Of a stretch of DNA of 18,619 nt, positions 6,690 to 13,592 are shown piece by piece. The position numbers were made by a program, and so were the translations under genes. How positions within the stretch are numbered: the first letter of the stretch is position 1; each line of letters opens with the position of its first letter. The notes under the pieces are model-generated. The model was not told the origin of the DNA. It did no database searches and saw only the letters and a program-made list of their open reading frames with translations. The DNA is taken from positions 1 through 18,619 of the forward strand of contig CALGZO010000181.1 in NCBI GenBank assembly GCA_937934465.1, in the 5' to 3' direction. This stretch comes from an uncultured Fimbriimonadales bacterium. GTDB lineage: Bacteria; Armatimonadota; Fimbriimonadia; Fimbriimonadales; GBS-DC.

Positions 6690-8735
6690 ATGGATAGCTT
6701 GATTCAACTGTTTTACGACGAAGCGAACGAGATGGTCGAGGGGATGGAGCAGGTACTGCTCGCGCTGGAGTCGGGCGAGCCAGACCCCGAAACGGTGAAC
6801 GCGCTGTTCCGATACGCGCACTCGTTCAAGGGCAACAGCGCCGCGATGGGCTTCACCCACCTGAGCAAGTTCACGCACGGGTTGGAAAGCGCGATGGAGG
6901 CGCTGCGCAAGGAACAGCGCCCGCTCACCCCCGAATTGGCGACGCTGATGTTGCAAGCGGTGGACCTGATTCGCGCCATGCTGGAACGCACTCGCACGGA
7001 GGGCGATGTGGGCGACCCTGCATGCGAGACGCTGCTGCAGCAGATTACCGCCGCGCTGAACGGCGAGCCTGTCCAAACGCCCGCGCCCGCCGAGCCGTCC
7101 ACCAACGCGGCGAGCCGCGCGACCGAGCCAAGCGCCGACGCGCCTGAACCGAGCGCGCCGCAGTATCGCATCTTCTATCAGCCCGCGCCCACCCTCGGCG
7201 ACGAGCATGACCCCCTCCAACTGCTGACCGAACTGCAAGAGTACGGACAGGTCATCGAGTGCCGCTTCAAAGAGCAGATTCCGCCTGTGGCGCAGCTCAA
7301 GCCCGACGCTTGCTACGGCAGCTGGGAGTTGGTATACGCAACGGCGTTCGAGCCTGCGATTGTGCGCGCCCTGCTGGAGCTGACGGCAGAGGGCGCAGAG
7401 GTGCGCATCGAGCCTGTGCAGCAGGCGTCAGAGCCGACCCCCGTCGCCGCGACGCCAACGCCCGCGCAGACCCCATCGCCCGAACCTGCGCCTGAGACGC
7501 CCAGCGTCGCAGCGACCGCCGCCGCCACTACCGCCGCCGTCGCCGCCGCAGGCAAAGCCGACTCGCAAAGCATCCGCGTCTCCACCGAGAAGATCGACGC
7601 GCTGATGAACCTCGTGAGCGAGATTGTGATTGCGCAATCGATGCTCACCAGCGCGCAGAACGCCGACACAGACGAGCGCACCCGCGCCGCAATCATGCAG
7701 ATGGAACGCCATGTGCGCGACCTGCACGAGCGCGTGATGGCTATCCGACTGCTGCCCGTGAGCTACCTGTTCAACCGATTCCCACGCATGGTGCGCGACA
7801 CCGCCGCCAAACTCGGCAAAAAGGTGAACTTCGAAATCGAAGGCGAGGAGACCGAGCTGGACCGCACCCTGCTCGAATCGCTGAGCGACCCGCTAACGCA
7901 CCTGATACGGAACGCCATCGATCACGGCATCGAGCCGCCCGATGTGCGCCGTCAACAGGGCAAGCCCGAAACGGGAACCATCAAGCTCAGCGCGTACCAG
8001 TCGGAAGGGCGCATCTACATCGAGGTGCGCGACGACGGCAAGGGCATCGATACCGAGCGCGTGCGCCAAAAAGCCATCCAACTCGGCTGGATTACCGAGA
8101 ACGACCACCCGTCCGACGAGACCCTCTATGACTTCATCTTCCAGCCGGGCTTCTCGACGGCGCAGCAGGTGAGCGACCTGTCGGGGCGCGGCGTCGGCAT
8201 GGATGTGGTCAAGCGCAATGTGGAGAGTCTGGGCGGCAGCATCAGCGTGCAATCCAAGCGCGGCGAGGGCAGTCGGTTCCTGCTGCGCGTGCCGCTCACC
8301 CTCGCGATTATGGACGGCTTGGGGCTGACCGTCGCCGATGAGCATTACATCACGCCGCTCACCGCCGTCGTGGAGGCGTTCCAATACGAGAGCCTCCAAC
8401 ACACGGCGCTGTTCGACCAGCACGAGATGGTGAATGTACGCGGCGAGTTCATCCCGCTCGTGCGCCTGCGACAGTTCGTGGGGCTGCCCGACAACCGCCA
8501 AGACGGACTCGTCGTCGTGCTGGAGCAGGAGGGGCAACAAATCGCGTTGCTCATCGACTCCATCGCCGGTCAGCAGCAAGTGGTACTCAAAAGCCTTGAG
8601 GAGAACTTCACGCGCGTGCCCGGATTCGCTGGGGCGACCATCCTCGGCGATGGGCGCGTCGCGCTCATCTTGGATGTGTCGGACCTCATCCGACGCGCCC
8701 ATCAAGCCAGCGAACGGCTCACCGCCGTCGCATAA
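6690..8735 (+). CDS. cheA: Chemotaxis-type histidine kinase CheA
   Basis: A 681-aa protein with the full CheA domain order. P1/Hpt spans about residues 1-105, with phospho-accepting H44 in AHSFKGNSA. An intermediate domain lies at about 155-235, between Ala/Pro-rich linkers. The P3 dimerisation helices begin near residue 290 (EKIDALMNLVSEIV). The P4 ATPase has the N-box HLIRNAIDHGIE near 403, the G1 motif DDGKGID near 448 and the G2 motif GRGVGMD near 499. A CheW-like P5 domain forms the last 130 residues. It should autophosphorylate on P1 using ATP and pass phosphate to response regulators, coupled to receptors through CheW. All key catalytic residues seem present. ATG 6690 follows AAGGGAG. 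There is no receptor domain at either end. cheW follows after 14 bases. No cheY, cheB, cheR or receptor gene is nearby, so the output is unknown. Confidence 0.97.
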   Translation: MDSLIQLFYDEANEMVEGMEQVLLALESGEPDPETVNALFRYAHSFKGNSAAMGFTHLSKFTHGLESAMEALRKEQRPLTPELATLMLQAVDLIRAMLERTRTEGDVGDPACETLLQQITAALNGEPVQTPAPAEPSTNAASRATEPSADAPEPSAPQYRIFYQPAPTLGDEHDPLQLLTELQEYGQVIECRFKEQIPPVAQLKPDACYGSWELVYATAFEPAIVRALLELTAEGAEVRIEPVQQASEPTPVAATPTPAQTPSPEPAPETPSVAATAAATTAAVAAAGKADSQSIRVSTEKIDALMNLVSEIVIAQSMLTSAQNADTDERTRAAIMQMERHVRDLHERVMAIRLLPVSYLFNRFPRMVRDTAAKLGKKVNFEIEGEETELDRTLLESLSDPLTHLIRNAIDHGIEPPDVRRQQGKPETGTIKLSAYQSEGRIYIEVRDDGKGIDTERVRQKAIQLGWITENDHPSDETLYDFIFQPGFSTAQQVSDLSGRGVGMDVVKRNVESLGGSISVQSKRGEGSRFLLRVPLTLAIMDGLGLTVADEHYITPLTAVVEAFQYESLQHTALFDQHEMVNVRGEFIPLVRLRQFVGLPDNRQDGLVVVLEQEGQQIALLIDSIAGQQQVVLKSLEENFTRVPGFAGATILGDGRVALILDVSDLIRRAHQASERLTAVA

Positions 8736-8749
8736 CTGAGGAGGAACCT

Positions 8750-9244
8750 ATGACAACCACGAAACCTATCGCGGAAACGACAGAAACCATCACCGATGTG
8801 AACGCTGAGAAATATCTGGTGTTCCAGATTGGCAACGAGACCTACGGCGTGCCGCTGCTGCAGGTGCAAGAGATTCGCACCTACACGCCAGCGACGCGCG
8901 TGCCCAACGCGCCCAACTATGTGCTGGGGGTGATTAACCTGCGCGGCAACATCATCGCCGTCATCGACGCGCGCACTCGCTTCGGACTGCCGCCGCTCCC
9001 CGACGAGGAGTCGACCGTCGTGGTGGTGGCGCAGGTGAACGACAAAATCTTCGGCTTGCGCTTAGACTCGGTCTCCGATGTGATGGACATCCCGCTGGAT
9101 CAGGTGCAGCCGACGCCGCCCATCGCCTCCGAAGCCACCCAGCGGTTCCTCAACGGCGTGGTGCAGGTCGGCGAGCGCGTGGTCATCTTGCTTAACCTGC
9201 GCGAAATCTTCGACATCGACGCGCTGAACCACTTGGCGGCATGA
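8750..9244 (+). CDS. cheW: CheW coupling protein
   Basis: A 164-aa single CheW domain. The N-terminal strand begins YLVFQIGNETYGVPLLQVQEI, and typical blocks include PNYVLGVINLRGNIIAVIDARTRFGLP and a C-terminal ERVVILLNLREIFDID. CheW bridges CheA and receptor tips in signalling arrays in the cytoplasm. The first 18 or so residues are Thr-rich and probably disordered. ATG 8750 has a strong Shine-Dalgarno GAGGAGGAA just upstream, and the gene starts 14 bases after cheA. It is the last gene of the operon; a hairpin lies just downstream at 9264-9292. Confidence 0.96.
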   Translation: MTTTKPIAETTETITDVNAEKYLVFQIGNETYGVPLLQVQEIRTYTPATRVPNAPNYVLGVINLRGNIIAVIDARTRFGLPPLPDEESTVVVVAQVNDKIFGLRLDSVSDVMDIPLDQVQPTPPIASEATQRFLNGVVQVGERVVILLNLREIFDIDALNHLAA

Positions 9245-9263
9245 GTTCAATACCCACTCCTTC

Positions 9264-9292
9264 AGGTTCCCCCTACTGCGTAGGGGGAACCG
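9264..9292 (+). terminator. Hairpin after cheW, possible transcription end
   Basis: A perfect stem pairs GGTTCCCCCT (9265-9274) with AGGGGGAACC (9282-9291), extendable by one A-T pair into a 5-base loop. It begins 20 bases after the cheW stop. No T-run follows, so it is not a textbook intrinsic terminator. A second weaker hairpin (CCTGCA/TGCAGG arms) follows at about 9295-9313. Confidence 0.45.
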
Positions 9293-9445
9293 TGCCTGCA
9301 GCCTGCTTGCAGGGTGAACCTTAGCATGCCCACTGTGCCGCTGCCTCAGCGTCGGCGAGACGCCAACCCTACAACGCCACGCATAGCGTCGCTTCAAGCG
9401 TAATTCGTGTCGCCCACACGATAGTTTTCGGCGGGCGCGAGTGAT

Positions 9446-9451
9446 TATACT
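9446..9451 (+). promoter_or_regulatory. -10 element, leaderless promoter for the TolB-like gene
   Basis: TATACT lies 9 bases before ATG 9461. An in-frame stop at 9452-9454 rules out an earlier start, and there is no Shine-Dalgarno sequence. The -35 region is weak. Confidence 0.5.
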
Positions 9452-9460
9452 TAACACGCT

Positions 9461-10474
9461 ATGTGTGGTATTCACCTATCGCTGGGTCAGCCGCCGCAGG
9501 CGAGCGTGCTGCACGACTCGCGCGAGAAGCACCTGCGCAATGTGCGCCAACTCACCTTCGGCGGCGAGAACGCGGAAGCCTATTTCTCCTTCGACGGCAA
9601 GAAGCTCATCTTTCAAAGCACGCGCCCACCCTTCAAAGCCGACCAGATGTTCACCATGAACATCGACGGTTCCGATGTGCGCTTGGTCTCCACAGGCAAG
9701 GGGCGTTGCACTTGTGGCTTCTGGTCGCCTGACGGGAAGAAAATCCTCTACAGTTCCACCGACTGGTGGAGCGAGGAGCCGCCGCCCCCGCCCGACCGCT
9801 CGCAAGGCTATGTGTGGCCCCTGCTGCCCTATCGCCTCTATATCGCGAACGCCGACGGCTCCGAGCGCGTCGCGCTTACGGACGGCGACGACTACAACGC
9901 CGAAGGCTCGTTCCACCCGCGCGGCGACCGCGTGCTGTTCACCACTACGCGCTGGGGCAATATCGATTTAGCGGAGCTGAACTTGCGCACGAAACGCATC
10001 AAACGCCTCACCACCGAAATCGGCTACAACGGCGGTCCGTTCTACTCGTGGGACGGACGCTTCATCGTCTATCGCGCTTACCATCCCAAAACCGAAGAGG
10101 AGGTCAAAGAGTTCCAAGACCTGCTGCGCAAGCGGCTCGTGCGCCCCAGTCAGCTGGAGCTGTGGGTGATGACCGCCGACGGCAGACGCAAACGCAAAAT
10201 CAGCAACCTCGGCAAGGCAAACTTCGCGCCGTTTATGCAGCCTGGCAACCGTAGGATAATCTTCTCCAGCAACCATCACGACCCGCGCGGACGCGAGTTT
10301 GACCTGTTCGTGATTAACACAGACGGCACAGGCGTCGAGCAGATTACCTACACCAGCGATTTCGACGGATTCCCGATGTTCTCGCGCGACGGCAAGCAGT
10401 TGGTGTGGGCGTCGAACCGCACAGGTAAAGAGCCGGGCGAGACCAACATCTACATCGCCGACTGGGTGGAGTGA
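9461..10474 (+). CDS. TolB/PD40-type beta-propeller protein
   Basis: A 337-aa protein of repeated WD40-like (PD40) blades, each with a motif like F-S-x-D-G-K-x-L-x-F/W: AYFSFDGKKLIFQS, GFWSPDGKKILYSS, SFHPRGDRVLFTT, FYSWDGRFIVYRA and MFSRDGKQLVWAS. These align with TolB C-terminal-type propellers, which bind partner proteins or act as scaffolds; no enzymatic residues are apparent. Family members usually carry a signal peptide. This one has none (it begins MCGIHLSLG), and an in-frame stop sits just upstream, so it is either cytoplasmic or has lost its export signal. ATG 9461 lacks a Shine-Dalgarno sequence and appears leaderless. Its last codons, ADWVE-stop, are duplicated at 11675-11694, and its stop directly abuts the stop of the remnant at 10475. 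Confidence 0.88.
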   Translation: MCGIHLSLGQPPQASVLHDSREKHLRNVRQLTFGGENAEAYFSFDGKKLIFQSTRPPFKADQMFTMNIDGSDVRLVSTGKGRCTCGFWSPDGKKILYSSTDWWSEEPPPPPDRSQGYVWPLLPYRLYIANADGSERVALTDGDDYNAEGSFHPRGDRVLFTTTRWGNIDLAELNLRTKRIKRLTTEIGYNGGPFYSWDGRFIVYRAYHPKTEEEVKEFQDLLRKRLVRPSQLELWVMTADGRRKRKISNLGKANFAPFMQPGNRRIIFSSNHHDPRGREFDLFVINTDGTGVEQITYTSDFDGFPMFSRDGKQLVWASNRTGKEPGETNIYIADWVE

Positions 10475-10670
10475 TTACTCCATCCAGATTAGGGCGACTT
10501 GCATCGGCAGCGCGTCGACTCGCAGACGCACTGCGTGGTGGGGCGCGCTCTCCATCGTGAGCGTCTCGGTTGCGCCGTCGGGCGAGAGCGCACGCGCGGT
10601 CTTGGGGCGCAGCCAGCGCGGTAGATACGCCTCCAACGCAATCTCGCGCTGGGGATGGGAAAATAGCCGC
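10455..10670. repeat. Left copy of the 216/217-bp direct repeat flanking the PEP-CTERM cassette
   Basis: Aligned by hand with 11675-11891 (offset 1220), this copy is about 93% identical. The first 82 bases match exactly; about 16 differences including a one-base gap fall in the rest. The repeat covers the last codons and stop of the TolB-like gene and the last 64 or so codons of the convergent 613-aa gene. Confidence 0.93.
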
Positions 10671-10672
10671 AA
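10475..10672 (-). pseudogene. Duplicated C-terminal fragment of the 613-aa glycoside-hydrolase-like gene
   Basis: The minus-strand frame ends with TAA at 10475-10477 and encodes about 60 residues nearly identical to the C-terminus of the protein at 11695-13536 (shared PQREIALEAYLPRWLRPKTA and VRLRVDALPMQVALIWME). Differences include A for L, E for Q and HH for QN. Upstream of the shared part there is only a short unrelated stretch that could start at TTG 10672. No promoter or ribosome binding site is evident. It is best read as a non-functional partial duplicate that is still in frame, which suggests a fairly recent origin or gene conversion. Confidence 0.8.
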
Positions 10673-10727
10673 CCCAGTAAAAATACGAGTTTTGCCCGCG
10701 AAGTAGCCATATCTCGCAAAAATGCGG

Positions 10728-10733
10728 TATAAT
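10728..10733 (+). promoter_or_regulatory. -10 element for the PEP-CTERM gene
   Basis: A perfect TATAAT lies about 118 bases before ATG 10852. Unlike most promoters in this window it implies a leader of about 110 nt, which holds inverted repeats. No clear -35 was found at 16-18 base spacing. Confidence 0.5.
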
Positions 10734-10764
10734 TAAGGTGCTGTATTGTCCGCTTTTGGGCGGC

Positions 10765-10795
10765 TCTTGAGTCTCTACTCAAATGTTGCTCAAGA
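10765..10795 (+). promoter_or_regulatory. Two mutually exclusive hairpins in the PEP-CTERM leader
   Basis: TTGAGT (10767-10772) can pair with ACTCAA (10777-10782) across a 4-base loop. Alternatively TCTTGAG (10765-10771) can pair with CTCAAGA (10789-10795). The two stems share the TTGAG strand, so only one can form at a time. I do not recognise a known riboswitch; the usual cyclic-di-GMP motif is not evident. Confidence 0.4.
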
Positions 10796-10851
10796 CCTTT
10801 GTAGGCGCGGCAAGGCAGCGCACATCAAAACTCACGAGAGGAGGTAGTACC

Positions 10852-11580
10852 ATGAGACATGCACAACTGTGGCTGAGTAGTATTGCTATCGCTGCGCTGA
10901 TGGCAAGCGCAAGCGCGCAGACTTGGGCCGAGCAAGGCGACGCGGGCGACCTGCCCAGCACCGCGCAAGTAGTTTCGGGCAACTTCGGCGACCCGCTGAC
11001 CCAGATCACTGGCAGTATCGGAACGGGTGGCGATGTGGATATGTTCCTGATTTACATCTCTGACCCCGCGAACTTCTACGCCCACACTGGCTCCACGACT
11101 GCCACCACATTCGACTCCAAGCTCCACCTGTTCGACGCTAACGGCAACCCGCTGTGGATGGACGATGACGCGCCCAGCGATGTGGCAGGTTCCCTCGAAA
11201 TTGGCTCGCTTCGGTCCTACATTGGAGGCGGCTCTGCTGCGGGCAACTATCGTAGCAGCGACACGCCGGGCACTGCTGGCTCTGCCACTTGGGGGCTGCC
11301 TGGTGCAGGATTCTACTATATCGCTATTTCCCACTGGCAGCGCAACTCTGCTGCTGGTAGTCAGAACCACTTCCACACGGGTTCACCGTATGATGGCATA
11401 TATGCTCCAAAGGCATTGCTTGCGAACGCGCCTGTGAATGGCTGGACGGGAACATCAACCACTACGGGAACCTACACCATCTCTCTGCAAGGCGCCTCCT
11501 TTGTGCCAGAGCCGGCTTCTATGCTGGCGTTGGGCGCGGGTCTGGCGGGCTTGCTGGGTCTGCGTCGGCGCAAGAAGTAA
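10852..11580 (+). CDS. Secreted PEP-CTERM-anchored protein (DVUA0089/pre-peptidase-like)
   Basis: A 242-aa exported protein. The N-terminus is a signal peptide with likely cleavage after ASASA, around residue 23. The C-terminus is a textbook PEP-CTERM sorting signal: VPEP at 218-221, a Leu/Ala/Gly-rich membrane helix, then RRRKK. In this system an exosortase recognises the PEP motif and processes or anchors the protein at the surface; no exosortase gene is in the window. The body contains GDVDMFLIYISD, TTFDSKLHLFDANGNP and WMDDDAP, resembling DVUA0089-like or bacterial pre-peptidase C-terminal (PPC) beta-sandwich domains. ATG 10852 has a strong Shine-Dalgarno GAGGAGGT. The gene sits in a self-contained unit between the two 216-bp direct repeats, with its own promoter and terminator, and looks less GC-rich than its neighbours. 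Ligand or matrix role is unknown. Confidence 0.92.
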   Translation: MRHAQLWLSSIAIAALMASASAQTWAEQGDAGDLPSTAQVVSGNFGDPLTQITGSIGTGGDVDMFLIYISDPANFYAHTGSTTATTFDSKLHLFDANGNPLWMDDDAPSDVAGSLEIGSLRSYIGGGSAAGNYRSSDTPGTAGSATWGLPGAGFYYIAISHWQRNSAAGSQNHFHTGSPYDGIYAPKALLANAPVNGWTGTSTTTGTYTISLQGASFVPEPASMLALGAGLAGLLGLRRRKK

Positions 11581-11608
11581 GCCCTTGCTGTGAAGGAGGG
11601 TTCGTGTC

Positions 11609-11644
11609 GCGTCGGGGCGGGGGCAACCTCGCCCCGACGCTTTT
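11609..11644 (+). terminator. Intrinsic terminator of the PEP-CTERM gene
   Basis: An 11-bp perfect stem pairs GCGTCGGGGCG (11609-11619) with CGCCCCGACGC (11630-11640) and is followed directly by TTTT. It lies 28 bases after the stop codon. It is the clearest intrinsic terminator in the window. Confidence 0.88.
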
Positions 11645-11674
11645 ATGTGAATTCATCGAGACGCCCCATCGCTC

Positions 11675-11891
11675 TCGCCGACTGGGTGGAGTGATTACTC
11701 CATCCAGATTAGGGCGACTTGCATCGGCAGCGCGTCGACTCGCAGACGCACTGCGTTTTGGGGCGCGCGCTCCATCGTGAGCGTCTGGGTTGCGCCGTCG
11801 GGCGAGAGCAGTCGCGCGGTCTTGGGGCGCAACCAGCGCGGCAAATACGCCTCCAGCGCAATCTCGCGCTGGGGACGGAACTGATAGCCGC
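11675..11891. repeat. Right copy of the direct repeat flanking the PEP-CTERM cassette
   Basis: This is the partner of 10455-10670. It begins with a stranded copy of the last TolB-like codons (ADWVE and stop TGA at 11692-11694, unattached to any gene) and continues into the intact 3' end of the 613-aa gene. Similarity begins abruptly at 11675 and ends at about 11891. Confidence 0.93.
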
Positions 11892-13536
11892 GCGGGTGAA
11901 CCTCGTAATCGTAGTTGGTGAGCCAGACGGCGGCGGCGCGCACGCCAACCAACATCGCCGCGTCCAGTTTGCGGGGGTTCGACGCGCTCAGCACGCGCAC
12001 GCCGTTCGGACGCCAGTCCATACGCAGGAGATGCTCGCGCAGTGGTTTCAAGAGTCGGTTCAGGCGCGTCTGCTCCTCGAACGCTTCGCGCCCGTGCTGC
12101 ACGAGCTGCTCGACTAAGGGAGCGCGTTCCGACTCTGGCAAGGCGCGGAGCGCGGGGATGCCCTTCGCCTCCATGTAATAGGTTCGGAACTCGTTCTCGT
12201 CGAAGCCGATGAACCACAGCACGCCCTTCGCGCCGCGGCTCAGTTGCAGCCAGAGTTGCACTCGAATCTCTTCGGGGGTGGGGCAGGCGCGTCCGAGTGC
12301 GTTGTTAATCCATATGCGCTCGTCCCACATGTGCGCCCCTTGCGCCCACACCCAGAACGGCAACGGCTCGCAGTTGAAGCGCAAATCCTCCGTGTAGGTC
12401 GCCGCGAGTTCGAGCATACCTGCCCATTCGTCGGGGGGCGTCTCATCGGGCATCGGCGCGCCGACGCGGTAGGAGTCGTAGCAGGCGATGTCGGGGATTT
12501 CGGCGAACTCTCCGAACCGCCGCGAACGCGCGAGGTTCAAATACACGGGCGGCTCGCCCTCACGGTCGCGAAACACTTTCGCCACACGCTCGCACAGCGC
12601 AGGCAGATGCCAGCCATCATATTCGGCAGGCTCGCTCCAGTCGGGTTCGTCTTTGATCATATAGGCGACGATGTGCTTGTTGTAGCGGTTGCGCTCGATG
12701 AACGGGGTTGCAGGGCGCGGGAAGCCGCAGAACGGGAGCGCGTAGAGGCTCTCGCGCGGGCAGATTTCGTTGAAGGCGCGCCGCTCGGTCTCGGTCAGCT
12801 CGGCTTCGGCGTCGTATACGAAAGTATCGAACCCGCGTTCGCGCCATGCGGCGCGCTCGGCGTCATCGCGCCAGACGCTCGTGCGCCACGCGCCGAGAGG
12901 GAACACGCGCGGCAAGGGGCGCACCACGCCGCCCAGCATCCACGCCTGATTGCCGACCCGCACATCCACCTGCAGGGGCAAGCTACGATGGGGCGCAGGC
13001 TCGGCAGGGAGCGTCGCGCTGAGGAAGTTCAGCCCGCCGTTCGGCTCGGCGTCGGGGGCGAGGGCGCGAAAGCGCAAGCTCCGCCCGTCCACGCGCAACC
13101 GCTCCACCACGCACGGACGCGCAGGGTCGTCGTTGCGCGCCACAACGGTCAGCCGACGCCCCTCCAGCCACGCGCTCGCCAGCACAGCAGGCGGCGTCTT
13201 CGACTCCAGCGTCGCCTGCGCTTGCGAGCCGTCGCTGAACCTCAACACCAACTCCATCGGCGCGCTGAGCAGCTCGCGCTGGAGATTCAAAATCAGCATC
13301 GCCGTCGCGCGCGGTGGGATACTCTCGTGCGTCAGCCGATACCAGTTGACGCCCTTCCCGCGCGGAATCGATTCAATGTCGCGCCCGTTCAGCAGGATCG
13401 AGCTCACGGCGCGTGCGCGACGCGCTGTATTGTGCAGATACACCCAGTATGTGCCGCCCAACTGTTTCAAACTCGGCTCCGGCTCGCGAATCCGCGCACT
13501 CGAGCGGTGGGGGCGATACCAATATTCCAACCGCAT
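11695..13536 (-). CDS. Glycoside-hydrolase-like protein (putative TIM-barrel), function unassigned
   Basis: A 613-aa protein without signal peptide or membrane helix. The first 210 or so residues look beta-rich. The middle part (about 220-460) looks like a hydrolase-type (beta/alpha)8 barrel, including FDTFVYDAEAEL, HIVAYMIKDEPDW (acidic pair near residue 295), IACYDSYR and KGVLWFIGFDE. The C-terminal 130 residues look like a beta-sandwich. The D-E-P strand end resembles acid/base sites of clan GH-A-like enzymes, but I cannot name a family or confirm catalytic residues. ATG 13536 lacks a Shine-Dalgarno sequence; TACAAT at 13548-13543 suggests a leaderless transcript. The last 64 codons and stop are duplicated at 10475-10670. 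It is convergent with the PEP-CTERM gene and divergent from the gene at 13593. Confidence 0.88.
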   Translation of the reverse strand: MRLEYWYRPHRSSARIREPEPSLKQLGGTYWVYLHNTARRARAVSSILLNGRDIESIPRGKGVNWYRLTHESIPPRATAMLILNLQRELLSAPMELVLRFSDGSQAQATLESKTPPAVLASAWLEGRRLTVVARNDDPARPCVVERLRVDGRSLRFRALAPDAEPNGGLNFLSATLPAEPAPHRSLPLQVDVRVGNQAWMLGGVVRPLPRVFPLGAWRTSVWRDDAERAAWRERGFDTFVYDAEAELTETERRAFNEICPRESLYALPFCGFPRPATPFIERNRYNKHIVAYMIKDEPDWSEPAEYDGWHLPALCERVAKVFRDREGEPPVYLNLARSRRFGEFAEIPDIACYDSYRVGAPMPDETPPDEWAGMLELAATYTEDLRFNCEPLPFWVWAQGAHMWDERIWINNALGRACPTPEEIRVQLWLQLSRGAKGVLWFIGFDENEFRTYYMEAKGIPALRALPESERAPLVEQLVQHGREAFEEQTRLNRLLKPLREHLLRMDWRPNGVRVLSASNPRKLDAAMLVGVRAAAVWLTNYDYEVHPRGYQFRPQREIALEAYLPRWLRPKTARLLSPDGATQTLTMERAPQNAVRLRVDALPMQVALIWME

Positions 13537-13542
13537 AAAGAT

Positions 13543-13548
13543 ATTGTA
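13543..13548 (-). promoter_or_regulatory. -10 element, leaderless promoter for the glycoside-hydrolase-like gene
   Basis: TACAAT on the minus strand ends 6 bases before ATG 13536, with no Shine-Dalgarno sequence. The same bases supply part of the TTGTAC (13544-13549) that could be the -35 of the divergent gene, so the two promoters may overlap. Confidence 0.5.
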
Positions 13549-13571
13549 CCTGTGCTTGGGATGGGTATACT
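13544..13571 (+). promoter_or_regulatory. Promoter for the MntA-like gene, overlapping the divergent promoter
   Basis: A -35-like TTGTAC (13544-13549) and a -10 TATACT (13566-13571) are 16 bases apart. A second TATACT overlaps at 13571-13576. A short leader with a Shine-Dalgarno sequence (CAGGAGA, from 13577) then precedes ATG 13593. Confidence 0.45.
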
Positions 13572-13592
13572 ATACTCAGGAGACCTACAGCG

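Noticed and set aside
7893..8705. 270-codon minus-strand open frame inside cheA
   Set aside because: The plus strand is unmistakably the CheA catalytic and CheW-like domains; the antisense frame is a by-product of codon bias.
9340..9420. Small RNA or tRNA in the gap between cheW and the TolB-like gene
   Set aside because: No cloverleaf or promoter-terminator pair is visible beyond the hairpins just after cheW.
10783..10851. Upstream in-frame ATG as start of the PEP-CTERM protein
   Set aside because: The ATG at 10852 has a strong Shine-Dalgarno sequence and gives a proper signal peptide; the earlier start would place a charged stretch before it.
10740..10851. Cyclic-di-GMP (GEMM) riboswitch in the PEP-CTERM leader
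   Set aside because: The characteristic conserved core of that class could not be found; only unassigned inverted repeats are present.
10671..11674. Insertion sequence or integron cassette
   Set aside because: No transposase, integrase, terminal inverted repeats, attC-like site or short target duplication was found; the flanking repeat is 216 bp of host coding sequence.
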